This document shows positions 1 through 5,000 of a stretch of DNA of 11,037 bases, piece after piece. The notes under the pieces are model-generated. The model saw only the letters and a program-made list of their open reading frames with translations. It ran no database searches and was not told the DNA's origin. The first letter of the stretch is position 1, and every line of letters starts with the position of its first letter. This DNA comes from Candidatus Parcubacteria bacterium (GTDB lineage Bacteria > Patescibacteriota > Minisyncoccia > Phycocordibacterales > Zambryskibacteraceae), in contig JAIFWL010000006.1 in NCBI GenBank assembly GCA_019661845.1, forward strand, positions 1-11,037. The letters run 5' to 3'. The position numbers and the translations under genes were made by a program.

Positions 1-365
1 GGGGGATAATCCACCACGCCCTTGCAGAAGACATGGTCTGCTCTCATGCGTTTGACGAATCGCTTGACGTCACCTTTTTGGACAAGAAGATCTGTGAAGA
101 CTGAGGTAATCGCACGATGTTGCACAGATTCCGCAATCACGGAAAGTCGCGCGTTGATGCTGTCTATCCGTATGTCGACAGCGATGAAGAGGCGGCGCAC
201 CTCATCGTGGTGCATTGCGGTAAGCATCTGCTCGAAGTCCGAGCAAATAATTACTGAGCTCCCCTCTTTGATGAAGGCCGCCGTCATGTCGCCACAGAAC
301 TTATCGTCGTTACTCACAAGGAGAACGGCGATCTTACCATCGTTCTCAACCAGTGAGTGAGCCAT
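1..365 (-). CDS. Receiver-like (CheY-fold) domain protein, 3' end cut by the window
   Basis: An open frame of 121 codons runs from an ATG at 365 to the window edge without a stop. A strong Shine-Dalgarno, GAGGTGA (369-375), lies 3 nt before the ATG and fixes the start. The protein has the spacing of a response-regulator receiver domain: strand IAVLLVSNDD with an acidic pair at D20/D21, a strand ending in Asp (LFIAVDI, D64) and a late strand with Lys (HVFCKG, K115). The gaps 21-64 and 64-115 match CheY D13-D57-K109 within one residue. A Ser/Thr lies near the fourth strand (ITSVFTD). From the family, D64 would accept phosphate and K115 would be the conserved Lys. The sequence is otherwise degenerate, so it could be a pseudo-receiver, and any output domain would be beyond the window. 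No sensor kinase is in view. Confidence is good for the gene, moderate for the fold. Confidence 0.62.
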   Translation of the reverse strand, partial: MAHSLVENDGKIAVLLVSNDDKFCGDMTAAFIKEGSSVIICSDFEQMLTAMHHDEVRRLFIAVDIRIDSINARLSVIAESVQHRAITSVFTDLLVQKGDVKRFVKRMRADHVFCKGVVDYP

Positions 366-411
366 GAGTCACCTCAAATAGGATGGGTAGATTTTGGTGC
401 TTTCTGCCTAG

Positions 412-439
412 ACTATACGTTTCTTTGAGATATTGTAAA
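412..439 (-). promoter_or_regulatory. Candidate sigma70 promoter of the receiver-like gene
   Basis: On the minus strand TTTACA (434-439) is separated by 16 nt from TATAGT (412-417), about 47 nt upstream of the ATG at 365. The -35 box lies inside a small palindrome, GTAAAG-ATA-CTTTAC (435-449), that also touches the stop of the ClpP-like gene; this could be an operator or chance. No terminator separates the ClpP-like gene from this promoter. Confidence 0.45.
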
Positions 440-448
440 GATACTTTA

Positions 449-1054
449 CTACTCGAGGACTTTGTGGGCTAAACCCATGCTAACTGCTTCCTCTGCAGTG
501 AGTATCGTATTCTTCTTCATCATTTCTAGAATCTTCTCAGGAGGATATCTGCCGTCTGTTCCATCAGAGACGACGCAAGCGTATTGATAATCCTTCAACC
601 TATCCTCTTTCAACATGTTTTCCATATCTACTACTGTGTAGCGCTTACCCGCTTCGAAAGTTCTACCAGCCAGGTGGAAGAGTAGAGTAGTGTTCTTGGT
701 TAAATATCTTTTACTACCGGAAAGAAACACAATGATTCCTGAAGAGTCGACATCACCTGAACCAATAGTAGTAAGGTTGGGTTGGAGCCACGTCCTCACT
801 GCATCATAGAAGCTCATACCGATGCCAGTCACGCCACCGTACGAGTTCACCATCATAGCAATATCTTCGTTAGGATTATCTGCCATCAACTTCTTAATAC
901 CAGCAAGTGACTTGTGTAAGTTATCGTAATTTACTCCACCCAACCACTCCAGAGTACGAGCTCGCGAAGGCATAAAAAAATCGCCCCAGAGCGAACGTTG
1001 CGCTTCGACACCTTTCTTCAATCTTTTCTTAGTAACTGTTGACATCTTTTTCAC
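449..1054 (-). CDS. ClpP-like serine protease homologue, catalytic Asp not seen
   Basis: A 201-residue protein of the ClpP/crotonase-like fold. Alignment by eye to E. coli ClpP places MMVNSYGGVTGIGMSFYDAV (67-86) on the INSPGG segment, DVDSSG (101-106) on QAASMG with S104 as nucleophile, and LLFHLAG (124-130) on the MIHQP segment with H127 as base. The end, TAEEAVSMGLAHKVLE, matches the ClpP C-terminal region. The residue matching the triad Asp (RDT in E. coli) reads Met in EMMKKNTIL (177-185), and the usual PGG Pro is Tyr (SYGG). It may therefore be a weak or inactive ClpP paralogue, a regulatory subunit, or use another acid (D164 or D167 lie nearby). Family role: tetradecameric cytoplasmic protease working with AAA+ unfoldases; none is in view. 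The start is GTG at 1054 or ATG at 1045; neither has a clear Shine-Dalgarno. Confidence 0.85.
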   Translation of the reverse strand: MKKMSTVTKKRLKKGVEAQRSLWGDFFMPSRARTLEWLGGVNYDNLHKSLAGIKKLMADNPNEDIAMMVNSYGGVTGIGMSFYDAVRTWLQPNLTTIGSGDVDSSGIIVFLSGSKRYLTKNTTLLFHLAGRTFEAGKRYTVVDMENMLKEDRLKDYQYACVVSDGTDGRYPPEKILEMMKKNTILTAEEAVSMGLAHKVLE

Positions 1055-1112
1055 TTTGAAATTTTAATCACCGCTAAATTATAGGGATGTGAAAGATGTT
1101 TGCAAGCGGGAC

Positions 1113-1150
1113 AATAAAAATCCGATGCCGTAAAGCATCGGATTTTTATT
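1113..1150 (-). terminator. Intrinsic terminator after the KGG gene
   Basis: Perfect 16-bp inverted repeat (1113-1128 with 1135-1150) around a 6-nt loop. Read on the minus strand the stem closes GCATCGGATTTTTATT, a T-rich run, 19 nt after the KGG stop. The symmetry makes it potentially bidirectional, but both flanking genes are on the minus strand. It separates the KGG gene from the ClpP-like gene. Confidence 0.85.
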
Positions 1151-1168
1151 TATGGAAGAGATAAGCTC

Positions 1169-1369
1169 TTAGCTCTGGTTACCTTGATTATTACCGCGAG
1201 CTTGACCACCCTTCCTGCCTGCCTCACGAGCAGATTCGGAGTCAAACTCGTTTGCAGTGCCCTTCTCGTGAGCGGCCTTGCCACCCTTGGAAGCTATTTC
1301 ACGCTGCTTCTCTGGATCCATTCCGGCGAAGCCTCGTCCACCGCCCTGCTGGTCATTTTCGTAAGCCAT
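1169..1369 (-). CDS. KGG-repeat general stress protein
   Basis: A 66-residue, Gly-, Lys- and Ala-rich hydrophilic protein. It carries two KGG-type motifs in the order characteristic of the Pfam KGG (stress-induced bacterial acidophilic repeat) family: MDPEKQREIASKGGKAAHEKG (two stretches within 17-37) and SARE-AGRKGGQARG (45-58). YciG of E. coli and GsiB of Bacillus belong to this group, which is tied to general stress and desiccation responses. The molecular role is not settled; hydrophilin-like protection is the usual proposal. The Gln/Asn-rich tail ends GNNQGNQS. The ATG at 1369 has no Shine-Dalgarno; the upstream sequence is A/T only, as in several other genes here. It is a single-gene transcript, with a strong terminator 19 nt after the stop. 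Confidence 0.88.
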   Translation of the reverse strand: MAYENDQQGGGRGFAGMDPEKQREIASKGGKAAHEKGTANEFDSESAREAGRKGGQARGNNQGNQS

Positions 1370-1507
1370 AATATTTATTAGTTAATTAATCTACTAATCT
1401 AATAATGTCTCGGCCGATGCAATGGTATTAACGAAGAAATTTAATTCGTCTTACGCATCTTGTGTGGTCTGCTGTAGTGAACCCTGCTCCGTTACGTCCA
1501 CTCTGAT
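1370..1507. other. Divergent intergenic region, no confident sites
   Basis: These 138 bp lie between the KGG start (minus) and the DUF6496 start (plus) and must hold both promoters. Next to the KGG gene the DNA is almost pure A/T, with a TTAATTAA palindrome and repeated CTAATCTA. The DUF6496 side is mixed-composition. I could not pick -35/-10 pairs that stand out. Confidence 0.4.
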
Positions 1508-1708
1508 ATGAATAGATATGGCCCTAAGGCACAGCAGAAGGTGGAGAAGGTTATGCATGAGTATAAAGAGGGTAAGCTCCGCTCAGGTAAGAGTGGCCAG
1601 AAGGTAAGGAGTAGGAAACAAGCTATAGCTATAGGCCTCTCAGAAGCAAGAAGAGCCGGCGGCAAAGTGCCGCCGGCTCCCCGATCCAGGAAGAATTCTA
1701 GAAGCTAA
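1508..1708 (+). CDS. DUF6496 family small basic protein
   Basis: A 66-residue, strongly basic protein. The core RYGPKAQQKVEKVMHEYKEG (3-22), followed by a Gly/Ser/Lys loop (KLRSGKSGQKVRS) and the helix RKQAIAIGLSEARRAG (36-51), is the pattern I recognise as DUF6496, a short domain widespread in bacteria and in CPR genomes. Function is unknown; charge suggests a nucleic-acid or ribosome contact, which is inference. The C-terminal tail PPAPRSRKNSRS is Arg/Ser-rich. The codons for RRAGGKVPPA form a 12-bp hairpin (see 1653-1679). The stop abuts the stop of the convergent membrane protein with no base between them. ATG 1508 fits the family start (M-x-RYG), though no Shine-Dalgarno is visible. Confidence 0.82.
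   Translation: MNRYGPKAQQKVEKVMHEYKEGKLRSGKSGQKVRSRKQAIAIGLSEARRAGGKVPPAPRSRKNSRS
1653..1679 (+). repeat. Strong GC-rich hairpin inside the 3' end of DUF6496
   Basis: GAGCCGGCGGCA (1653-1664) and its exact complement (1668-1679) flank a 3-nt loop: a 12-bp stem, mostly G-C, inside coding sequence about 30 nt before the stop. No T-run follows on either strand, so a classical terminator is not supported. It lies just before a convergent pair with no intergenic space, so it might still stall polymerase or protect the mRNA 3' end. Confidence 0.6.
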
Positions 1709-2101
1709 TTAGTACCAACCCATCGCGAAGTTCGTAAGGTAGAGTCCCAGGAGGAGTGCGAGTAAGCCTGCTACAAGTCCGTATGCACCGTGCACCTTAA
1801 AGCCTGATACCCACTTCCTTACTCCTGAGTTCGAGAGGTTCATGTAGAGGAGCGCCTTCACAATCAAGGCCCAACCGAGGAAGGAGATCACTCCTGTAGC
1901 GAAGGTCGACCAGTCCTGCTGTGTTAGAACCATGAAGAGTCCTGCGAAGAGCATGATGATACCCATGACGAAGCGGAGTGCTGGCTCTTCTACAAACAAG
2001 TTCACAATACTTCTGAAGAATCCGCGTCGGAAGAGGAGTATGAATCCCATCACGATGAAGTAGATTCCGAAAACTTTTGATAAAAGGATTGTTAATTCCA
2101 T
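1709..2101 (-). CDS. Four-helix integral membrane protein, family not recognised
   Basis: A 130-residue hydrophobic protein with four predicted membrane segments at about 5-24, 43-60, 66-86 and 105-126. The loop between helices 1 and 2 holds RRGFFRSIVN and the loop between helices 3 and 4 holds NSGVRKWVSGFK, both basic, suggesting cytoplasmic loops and both termini outside by the positive-inside rule. There is no signal cleavage site, catalytic motif or metal cluster. The gene ends back-to-back with DUF6496 (TAATTA, zero spacing). The ATG at 2101 has no Shine-Dalgarno; a TATACT box lies at 2128-2133, but -35 partners are poor (TTTACA at 2148-2153 is only 14 nt away). I cannot assign a function. 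Confidence 0.75.
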   Translation of the reverse strand: MELTILLSKVFGIYFIVMGFILLFRRGFFRSIVNLFVEEPALRFVMGIIMLFAGLFMVLTQQDWSTFATGVISFLGWALIVKALLYMNLSNSGVRKWVSGFKVHGAYGLVAGLLALLLGLYLTNFAMGWY

Positions 2102-2155
2102 ATTTTTTAATTATTTACTATGTATTAAGTATAACGCCAATTTAGTTTGTAAAAT

Positions 2156-2193
2156 GCATAAAATCACTAATCGGTGGATTAGTGATTTTATGC
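2156..2193 (-). terminator. Intrinsic terminator of the 62-residue protein gene and its operon
   Basis: Perfect 17-bp inverted repeat (2156-2172 with 2177-2193) with loop GGTG on the plus strand. On the minus strand the closing arm reads GATTAGTGATTTTATGC. It follows the 62-residue gene and precedes the four-helix gene. A/T pairs flank both sides, so it could act in both directions. The T-run is short (TTTTAT), so efficiency is uncertain. Confidence 0.7.
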
Positions 2194-2238
2194 TAACTAA
2201 CTTATAAACTTTAAACTTTCTAACTTACAAACTTACTT
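2194..2238. repeat. Short degenerate A/T repeat
   Basis: On the minus strand this reads as loosely repeated AAGTTT/AAGTTA units spaced 7-11 nt apart, for example GTAAGTTTGTAAGTTAG and then AAAGTTTAAAGTTTATAAG. It occupies the gap between the stop of the 62-residue gene and its terminator. It looks like low-complexity intergenic filler. Confidence 0.4.
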
Positions 2239-2239
2239 C

Positions 2240-2428
2240 CTATCCCTTATCCTCGTATTGGTTTAGGTCGGTAGAGTCGTCACTCGGGTTCTGTGCACCA
2301 GATTCTACACTTGCTGCGCCGTTAGCATTGGTGTAGCCAGTATCGTCCGTATTGTTGCGGTTCCCCCAGAGTTTATAAATACCGAAGCCTACCAAGAGAA
2401 GTATGATTAATGTAATTATAGCTTTCAT
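2240..2428 (-). CDS. Small membrane-anchored protein with acidic Asn-rich tail
   Basis: A 62-residue protein: one N-terminal membrane segment (about 3-20) followed by a polar, acidic tail rich in Asn, Asp and Ser, ending NQYEDKG. There is no lipobox Cys and no clear cleavage site, so it is probably a signal-anchor with the tail outside. The first 18 residues (MKAIITLIILLLVGFGIY) nearly match the anchor of the cupredoxin at 9681-10115 (MKAIITIIILALIGWGIY), so this could be an anchor-plus-linker paralogue that lost its globular domain, or just a common anchor type. It lies downstream of the hydrolase and of repeat copy 1, and ends before the 2156-2193 terminator, so it is probably the last gene of that operon. 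No Shine-Dalgarno is seen. Function unknown. Confidence 0.65.
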   Translation of the reverse strand: MKAIITLIILLLVGFGIYKLWGNRNNTDDTGYTNANGAASVESGAQNPSDDSTDLNQYEDKG

Positions 2429-2455
2429 GCTATATAAAGACGTAGTTCAAGCCCA

Positions 2456-2509
2456 TTTTCATAAATCTAGACTTACTTTCTTCCAGCCATAATGCTCTGC
2501 ATATATTAG
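2456..2509. repeat. Direct repeat copy 1 (duplicated 3' end of the split-barrel gene)
   Basis: Positions 2456-2502 are identical over 47 bp to 3130-3176, and similarity extends to 2509 (54 bp, 2 mismatches). On the minus strand this copy is the last 14 codons of the FMN split-barrel gene plus its TGA and the overlapping ATGAAAA, but here it is cut off from the gene and follows the hydrolase. After it the minus strand continues ATG AAA ATG GGC and stops within 10 codons. Confidence 0.9.
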
Positions 2510-2511
2510 TC

Positions 2512-2534
2512 TGTCCAAAGCCAGGCTTTGGACA
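2512..2534 (-). repeat. Perfect palindrome at the 3' end of the hydrolase gene
   Basis: Two 11-nt arms (TGTCCAAAGCC and GGCTTTGGACA) around a single central base, starting 2 nt after the hydrolase TAA. It abuts direct repeat copy 1, so it marks the downstream edge of the segment between the repeats. It could be a terminator hairpin, but no T-run follows on the minus strand (AGACTAATA). It may instead be a boundary or recombination structure. Confidence 0.7.
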
Positions 2535-2536
2535 AC

Positions 2537-3136
2537 TTACCTTAGACTAAGAATATCTTTTAGAAGTTCTGGGAACTCTTCTTGATTTATATGTTTCCTA
2601 TCTTCAAAAACTCTTGCGACCGCATTGGGTAAGAGTTTCTGATATTGCTCTAATGCTTCAAATGGAACTACTGGATCATCCTTGCTGTGGTAAAGAAAGG
2701 TATTATTTGTTTGTAAGTTAAGAATGGCTGGCAAGGAGAAGCTCAACACAGGATAACCTTCGGAGTCCTTGTCATATGGAGCAGAAATTAGCATCACTCC
2801 TCCAATCCTTTTAGGAAACTGATTTTCAGAAAGATATTTAGCGAGGAATATTCCTCCTTGAGAATGGCCGATAAGTATTACCCCATCATTTATATAAGGA
2901 AAGAATTTTTCAAACCAAAGTTTCCATTCTTCATATCGAGCATTTGTTTTATTTGGCATGTGTGGAGTGATCACCTCGTAATTTTCTTGAAGCATCCTCC
3001 TAACCCACGGTTTCCAATCATCCTTATCTGTTTTATATCGCTCTATGTTTATTTCATAGCTGCGTAGAAAGTTGAGATAATCCTCGTAAGTAGCGAAGGT
3101 ACCACCCCCGTGGATTATGACAATTTGTTTTTTCAT
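2537..3136 (-). CDS. Alpha/beta hydrolase, RBBP9/YdeN-like
   Basis: A 199-residue cytoplasmic alpha/beta hydrolase with no signal peptide. It has an N-terminal strand and oxyanion segment IVIIHGGG (5-12), the nucleophile elbow GHSQGG with S92, the strand and acid YHSKDDPVVPFE (149-160) with D154 the likely acid, and the base H182 in DRKHINQEEFPEL. Length and the xHSKDDPVVP pattern fit the small RBBP9/YdeN serine hydrolases, which are esterase-like with poorly defined substrates. Its ATG overlaps the split-barrel stop by 4 nt (ATGA), implying coupled translation. The start codon and following AAA lie in repeat copy 2, and the whole gene sits between two copies of that repeat with a palindrome right after its stop, suggesting it was inserted as a unit. 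Triad residues look intact. Confidence 0.88.
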   Translation of the reverse strand: MKKQIVIIHGGGTFATYEDYLNFLRSYEINIERYKTDKDDWKPWVRRMLQENYEVITPHMPNKTNARYEEWKLWFEKFFPYINDGVILIGHSQGGIFLAKYLSENQFPKRIGGVMLISAPYDKDSEGYPVLSFSLPAILNLQTNNTFLYHSKDDPVVPFEALEQYQKLLPNAVARVFEDRKHINQEEFPELLKDILSLR

Positions 3137-3183
3137 AAATCTAGACTTACTTTCTTCCAGCCATAATGCTCTGCATCTATGAG
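3130..3183. repeat. Direct repeat copy 2 (in place, 3' end of the split-barrel gene)
   Basis: Matches 2456-2509 (47 bp exact, 54 bp with 2 mismatches), offset 674 bp. This copy encodes the true C-terminus DAEHYGWKKVSLDL of the split-barrel protein and the start codon of the hydrolase. Confidence 0.9.
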
Positions 3184-3570
3184 ATCAATCTTTTTTGGAT
3201 GTAAAACGTACCAAGAATCACCCTCGAGAATATCTTCACTCTCCTCTGGCACGGGCTTACCACGTTTAGTGAAATGCTTTTTCGCCAAGTCGAATCTTGG
3301 CCCATCAATCTTCTCTGCGATTCCGCTAAACTGTATACCTAATTCTGGCTTCTCACCATTATTGGTAATAGTAATACTTCCTGCCGCCTGACCATTCTTT
3401 AACACAGATTTCGAATGCCTAACATCAGGATCAGACATCCAGTAAATATTCAGATCCTCGTCGAAAATGTATATAACATCAGAGACCCACAACCCTCCTT
3501 CATCTTGTGTAGCAAGACTCATCAAGTGCCCCTTACTTAACACTTCTAGAATTTTTGCTTTAACATCCAT
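3133..3570 (-). CDS. FMN-binding split-barrel protein, YhbP (UPF0306)/PNPOx-like
   Basis: A 145-residue protein of the pyridoxamine 5'-phosphate oxidase-like split-barrel class. Landmarks match the YhbP/UPF0306 type: SLATQ..GGLWVSDVIYIFDEDLNIYW (18-44 region), SDPDVRHSKSV (46-56) with the flavin-phosphate-type Arg-His-Ser, GIQFSGIAE (78-86), and a C-terminal W-x-L-x-P-x-KIDLIDAEHYGWKKV. Known members bind flavin or a related cofactor; YhbP itself has no settled function, so vitamin B6 oxidase activity should not be assumed. AGGAT lies 4 nt before ATG 3570, a fair Shine-Dalgarno. Only 2 nt separate it from the upstream phosphatase stop, and its TGA overlaps the hydrolase ATG. The last 14 codons are duplicated at 2456-2502. 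Confidence 0.8.
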   Translation of the reverse strand: MDVKAKILEVLSKGHLMSLATQDEGGLWVSDVIYIFDEDLNIYWMSDPDVRHSKSVLKNGQAAGSITITNNGEKPELGIQFSGIAEKIDGPRFDLAKKHFTKRGKPVPEESEDILEGDSWYVLHPKKIDLIDAEHYGWKKVSLDL

Positions 3571-3572
3571 AA

Positions 3573-4238
3573 TTATCCTAAATGAGCATGATCATTGAAT
3601 ACCCAAAGCTTCCAATGGAAACCCTCTTTAGAATTCACATATTTCATGACAGATATTCCAGTATTTTGAGTTTTAGTATTCTTCTTAATATTTTGAAAAT
3701 TATCACGAGTTAGAGATCCCCCTAACATTACCTTAGCCACCAATGCTCTGAGGAAGAAGCCGTGTGTTACAACTACCATATTCTTCTCTGGCCTATTCGC
3801 TAAATATTCTAAAGCTTTATCCGCTCTGGCAAAGATTTCATCGAAATTCTCTCCGTCTTCAACTTTTATTCCAGGAGTATGCAGACTTTCATCCCATAGA
3901 AGAGATAATTTATGAGCCTCTTCATCTGTATGAGGTTTGCCATTTATATTTTTAGGTTTAATTCTTTCTACAAAAAGTTCTGAATATTCTGGTATTTTAC
4001 CCGTTAGTTTAGTTATGGCTTCTGCTGTTTCTCGTGCCCTTGGTAGAGGGCTCACGATTAGAGTATCGAAATCTATTTTTGCAATTCTTTCAGCGACCTT
4101 ACTTGCCTGCGCTCTTCCATGATCTGATAAGGGCGAGTTTACGTCTTGAAACACTGGTAAAATATTATCCCTACTTTCGCCATGTCTTACAAAGTAGACT
4201 GTCTTCTCCTCCTTAAAGTGATAATTTTTGGTTTCCAT
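3573..4238 (-). CDS. Histidine phosphatase (phosphoglycerate mutase-like) family protein
   Basis: A 221-residue protein starting METKNYHFKE. Signature residues are visible: VYFVRHGES with R18-H19-G20, where H19 is the phosphorylated His; SPLPRARETAEAI (63-75); the acidic candidate E91 in VERIKP; DGENFDEIFARADKAL (128-142); and the second His in VVVTHGFFLRALV (H159). These match branch 1 of the histidine phosphatase superfamily; the substrate cannot be told from sequence. The open frame extends upstream to 4352, but the extra 38 residues overlap the SDR gene, and ATG 4238 lies 4 nt after the SDR stop and begins just before the first strand, so I take it as the start. Tightly packed between SDR and split-barrel genes, it is clearly co-transcribed. 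Confidence 0.88.
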   Translation of the reverse strand: METKNYHFKEEKTVYFVRHGESRDNILPVFQDVNSPLSDHGRAQASKVAERIAKIDFDTLIVSPLPRARETAEAITKLTGKIPEYSELFVERIKPKNINGKPHTDEEAHKLSLLWDESLHTPGIKVEDGENFDEIFARADKALEYLANRPEKNMVVVTHGFFLRALVAKVMLGGSLTRDNFQNIKKNTKTQNTGISVMKYVNSKEGFHWKLWVFNDHAHLG

Positions 4239-4242
4239 AAAT

Positions 4243-4902
4243 TTACCAAGGAAATTTCTCGCCCTTATGCCAGAACTGGCCAGTTTCAACTTGTGATGTA
4301 GCGAGAGTGAAAATATCTTCAGCCACTTCCTCTGGACTTCTTGTTGCCTCATCCCCTCCCATTTGAGTTTTTACCCATCCTGGATGCAGAGATGAGACCG
4401 TAATGTTTTTACCTACAAGCCTACCTGCCAGAGTCTTCGTATACATATTGAGTGCAGTTTTCGAAATTTTATAACTTGGATAATATCCAGGGAAATGGTC
4501 GTGATTATTTGGTAGATTGAGAGAACCAGCTGAAGAAGAGATGTTTATAATCTGTCCGCCTGGAGAAATTTTCCCTATCAGTCGTTCGGTAAGATCAGTT
4601 ACTCCAATAAGATTTATTTCCAATGTCTTTCGTAATTTGTCGGGAATGACTTCCGTATCATCCTCATCAAGAAGCACCCCAGCATTATTTACCAGAATAT
4701 CTAAATTATTTATCTCCCCTGCTAATCTCTCGATGCTTTCAGCGTCCCCTTGATCATATTGGAAGGTTGTCAGATTCTCATGCTCAAGAGGAATAGAGCT
4801 ATTGAGATATGTACCAATTACCCTCCACCCTTCAGAAAGGAATTTATTAGCTGTGGCGAGACCGATACCTCGACTTGCGCCCGTTACTACTACTGTCTTC
4901 AT
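4243..4902 (-). CDS. Short-chain dehydrogenase/reductase (classical SDR)
   Basis: A 219-residue Rossmann-fold oxidoreductase from ATG 4902. Motifs in order: cofactor loop VTGASRGIG (6-14; R11 hints at NADP(H)), NNAG (72-75), catalytic Ser in ISSSAG (S123), YPSYKISK with Y144-x3-K148, and PGWVKTQMGG (174-183). The substrate is unknown. A longer frame from ATG 4977 adds MNPVRSSLAEVL... but those 25 residues are the translation of a palindromic repeat (4901-4973), and SDRs normally begin a few residues before TGxxxGIG, so ATG 4902 is preferred. However, AGGAG (4990-4994) and a TATACT box 6 nt before ATG 4977 mean the extended form might be made. ATG 4902 itself sits at the repeat's outer edge and has no separate Shine-Dalgarno. 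The phosphatase follows after 4 nt. Confidence 0.9.
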   Translation of the reverse strand: MKTVVVTGASRGIGLATANKFLSEGWRVIGTYLNSSIPLEHENLTTFQYDQGDAESIERLAGEINNLDILVNNAGVLLDEDDTEVIPDKLRKTLEINLIGVTDLTERLIGKISPGGQIINISSSAGSLNLPNNHDHFPGYYPSYKISKTALNMYTKTLAGRLVGKNITVSSLHPGWVKTQMGGDEATRSPEEVAEDIFTLATSQVETGQFWHKGEKFPW

Positions 4903-4973
4903 CCCGTTAGAAGTCTCGCTCGTGTTTTCAACACGAGTCTGCAAGACCTCGGCGAGGCTACTTCTAACGGGAT
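4901..4973. repeat. 73-bp palindromic (REP/MITE-like) element at the SDR start
   Basis: Outer 14-bp inverted arms ATCCCGTTAGAAGT (4901-4914) and ACTTCTAACGGGAT (4960-4973) enclose two smaller hairpins: CTCGTGTT-TTC-AACACGAG (4919-4937) and CCTC-GGC-GAGG (4947-4957). The layout, a terminal inverted repeat with internal stem-loops and no room for a gene of its own, is that of a small interspersed palindromic element. It lies between helicase and SDR and supplies two bases of the SDR ATG codon. In the mRNA the outer stem would tie up that AUG. Whether other copies exist cannot be told from this window. Confidence 0.8.
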
Positions 4974-4983
4974 TCATACCCCC

Positions 4984-4989
4984 AGTATA
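4984..4989 (-). promoter_or_regulatory. Possible -10 box in front of the SDR/palindromic element
   Basis: Minus-strand TATACT lies exactly 6 nt before ATG 4977, at the usual distance to a transcription start, so a transcript could begin at that ATG. The matching -35 position (5007-5012, TTTATC) is weak. Read-through from the helicase is an equally good source of SDR mRNA. Confidence 0.3.
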
Positions 4990-5000
4990 CTCCTAGGAAA

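Noticed and set aside
22..360. Plus-strand open frame of 112 codons at the left edge
   Set aside because: It lies opposite the receiver-like minus-strand frame, which has a strong Shine-Dalgarno and receiver-type residues; the plus frame is low-complexity Ser/Arg-rich with no start signal.
2194..2238. CRISPR or tandem-repeat array
   Set aside because: Units of AAGTTT/AAGTTA are short, degenerate and irregularly spaced, without repeat-spacer structure.
2512..2534. Integron attC site after the hydrolase
   Set aside because: The palindrome follows a single gene as an attC would, but the minus-strand GTTGTCC does not fit the GTTRRRY core, there is no matching RYYYAAC partner and no integrase in view.
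3133..3570. Calling the split-barrel protein pyridoxamine phosphate oxidase (pdxH)
   Set aside because: It is shorter than PdxH (about 215 residues) and aligns by eye with YhbP/UPF0306, which is not a B6 oxidase.
4239..4352. 38-residue N-terminal extension of the histidine phosphatase
   Set aside because: It overlaps the SDR coding end in another frame, and ATG 4238, 4 nt after the SDR stop, starts just before the conserved first strand.
4903..4977. 25-residue N-terminal extension of the SDR as a real domain
   Set aside because: It is the literal translation of the palindromic element and has no counterpart in SDR enzymes; kept only as an alternative start.
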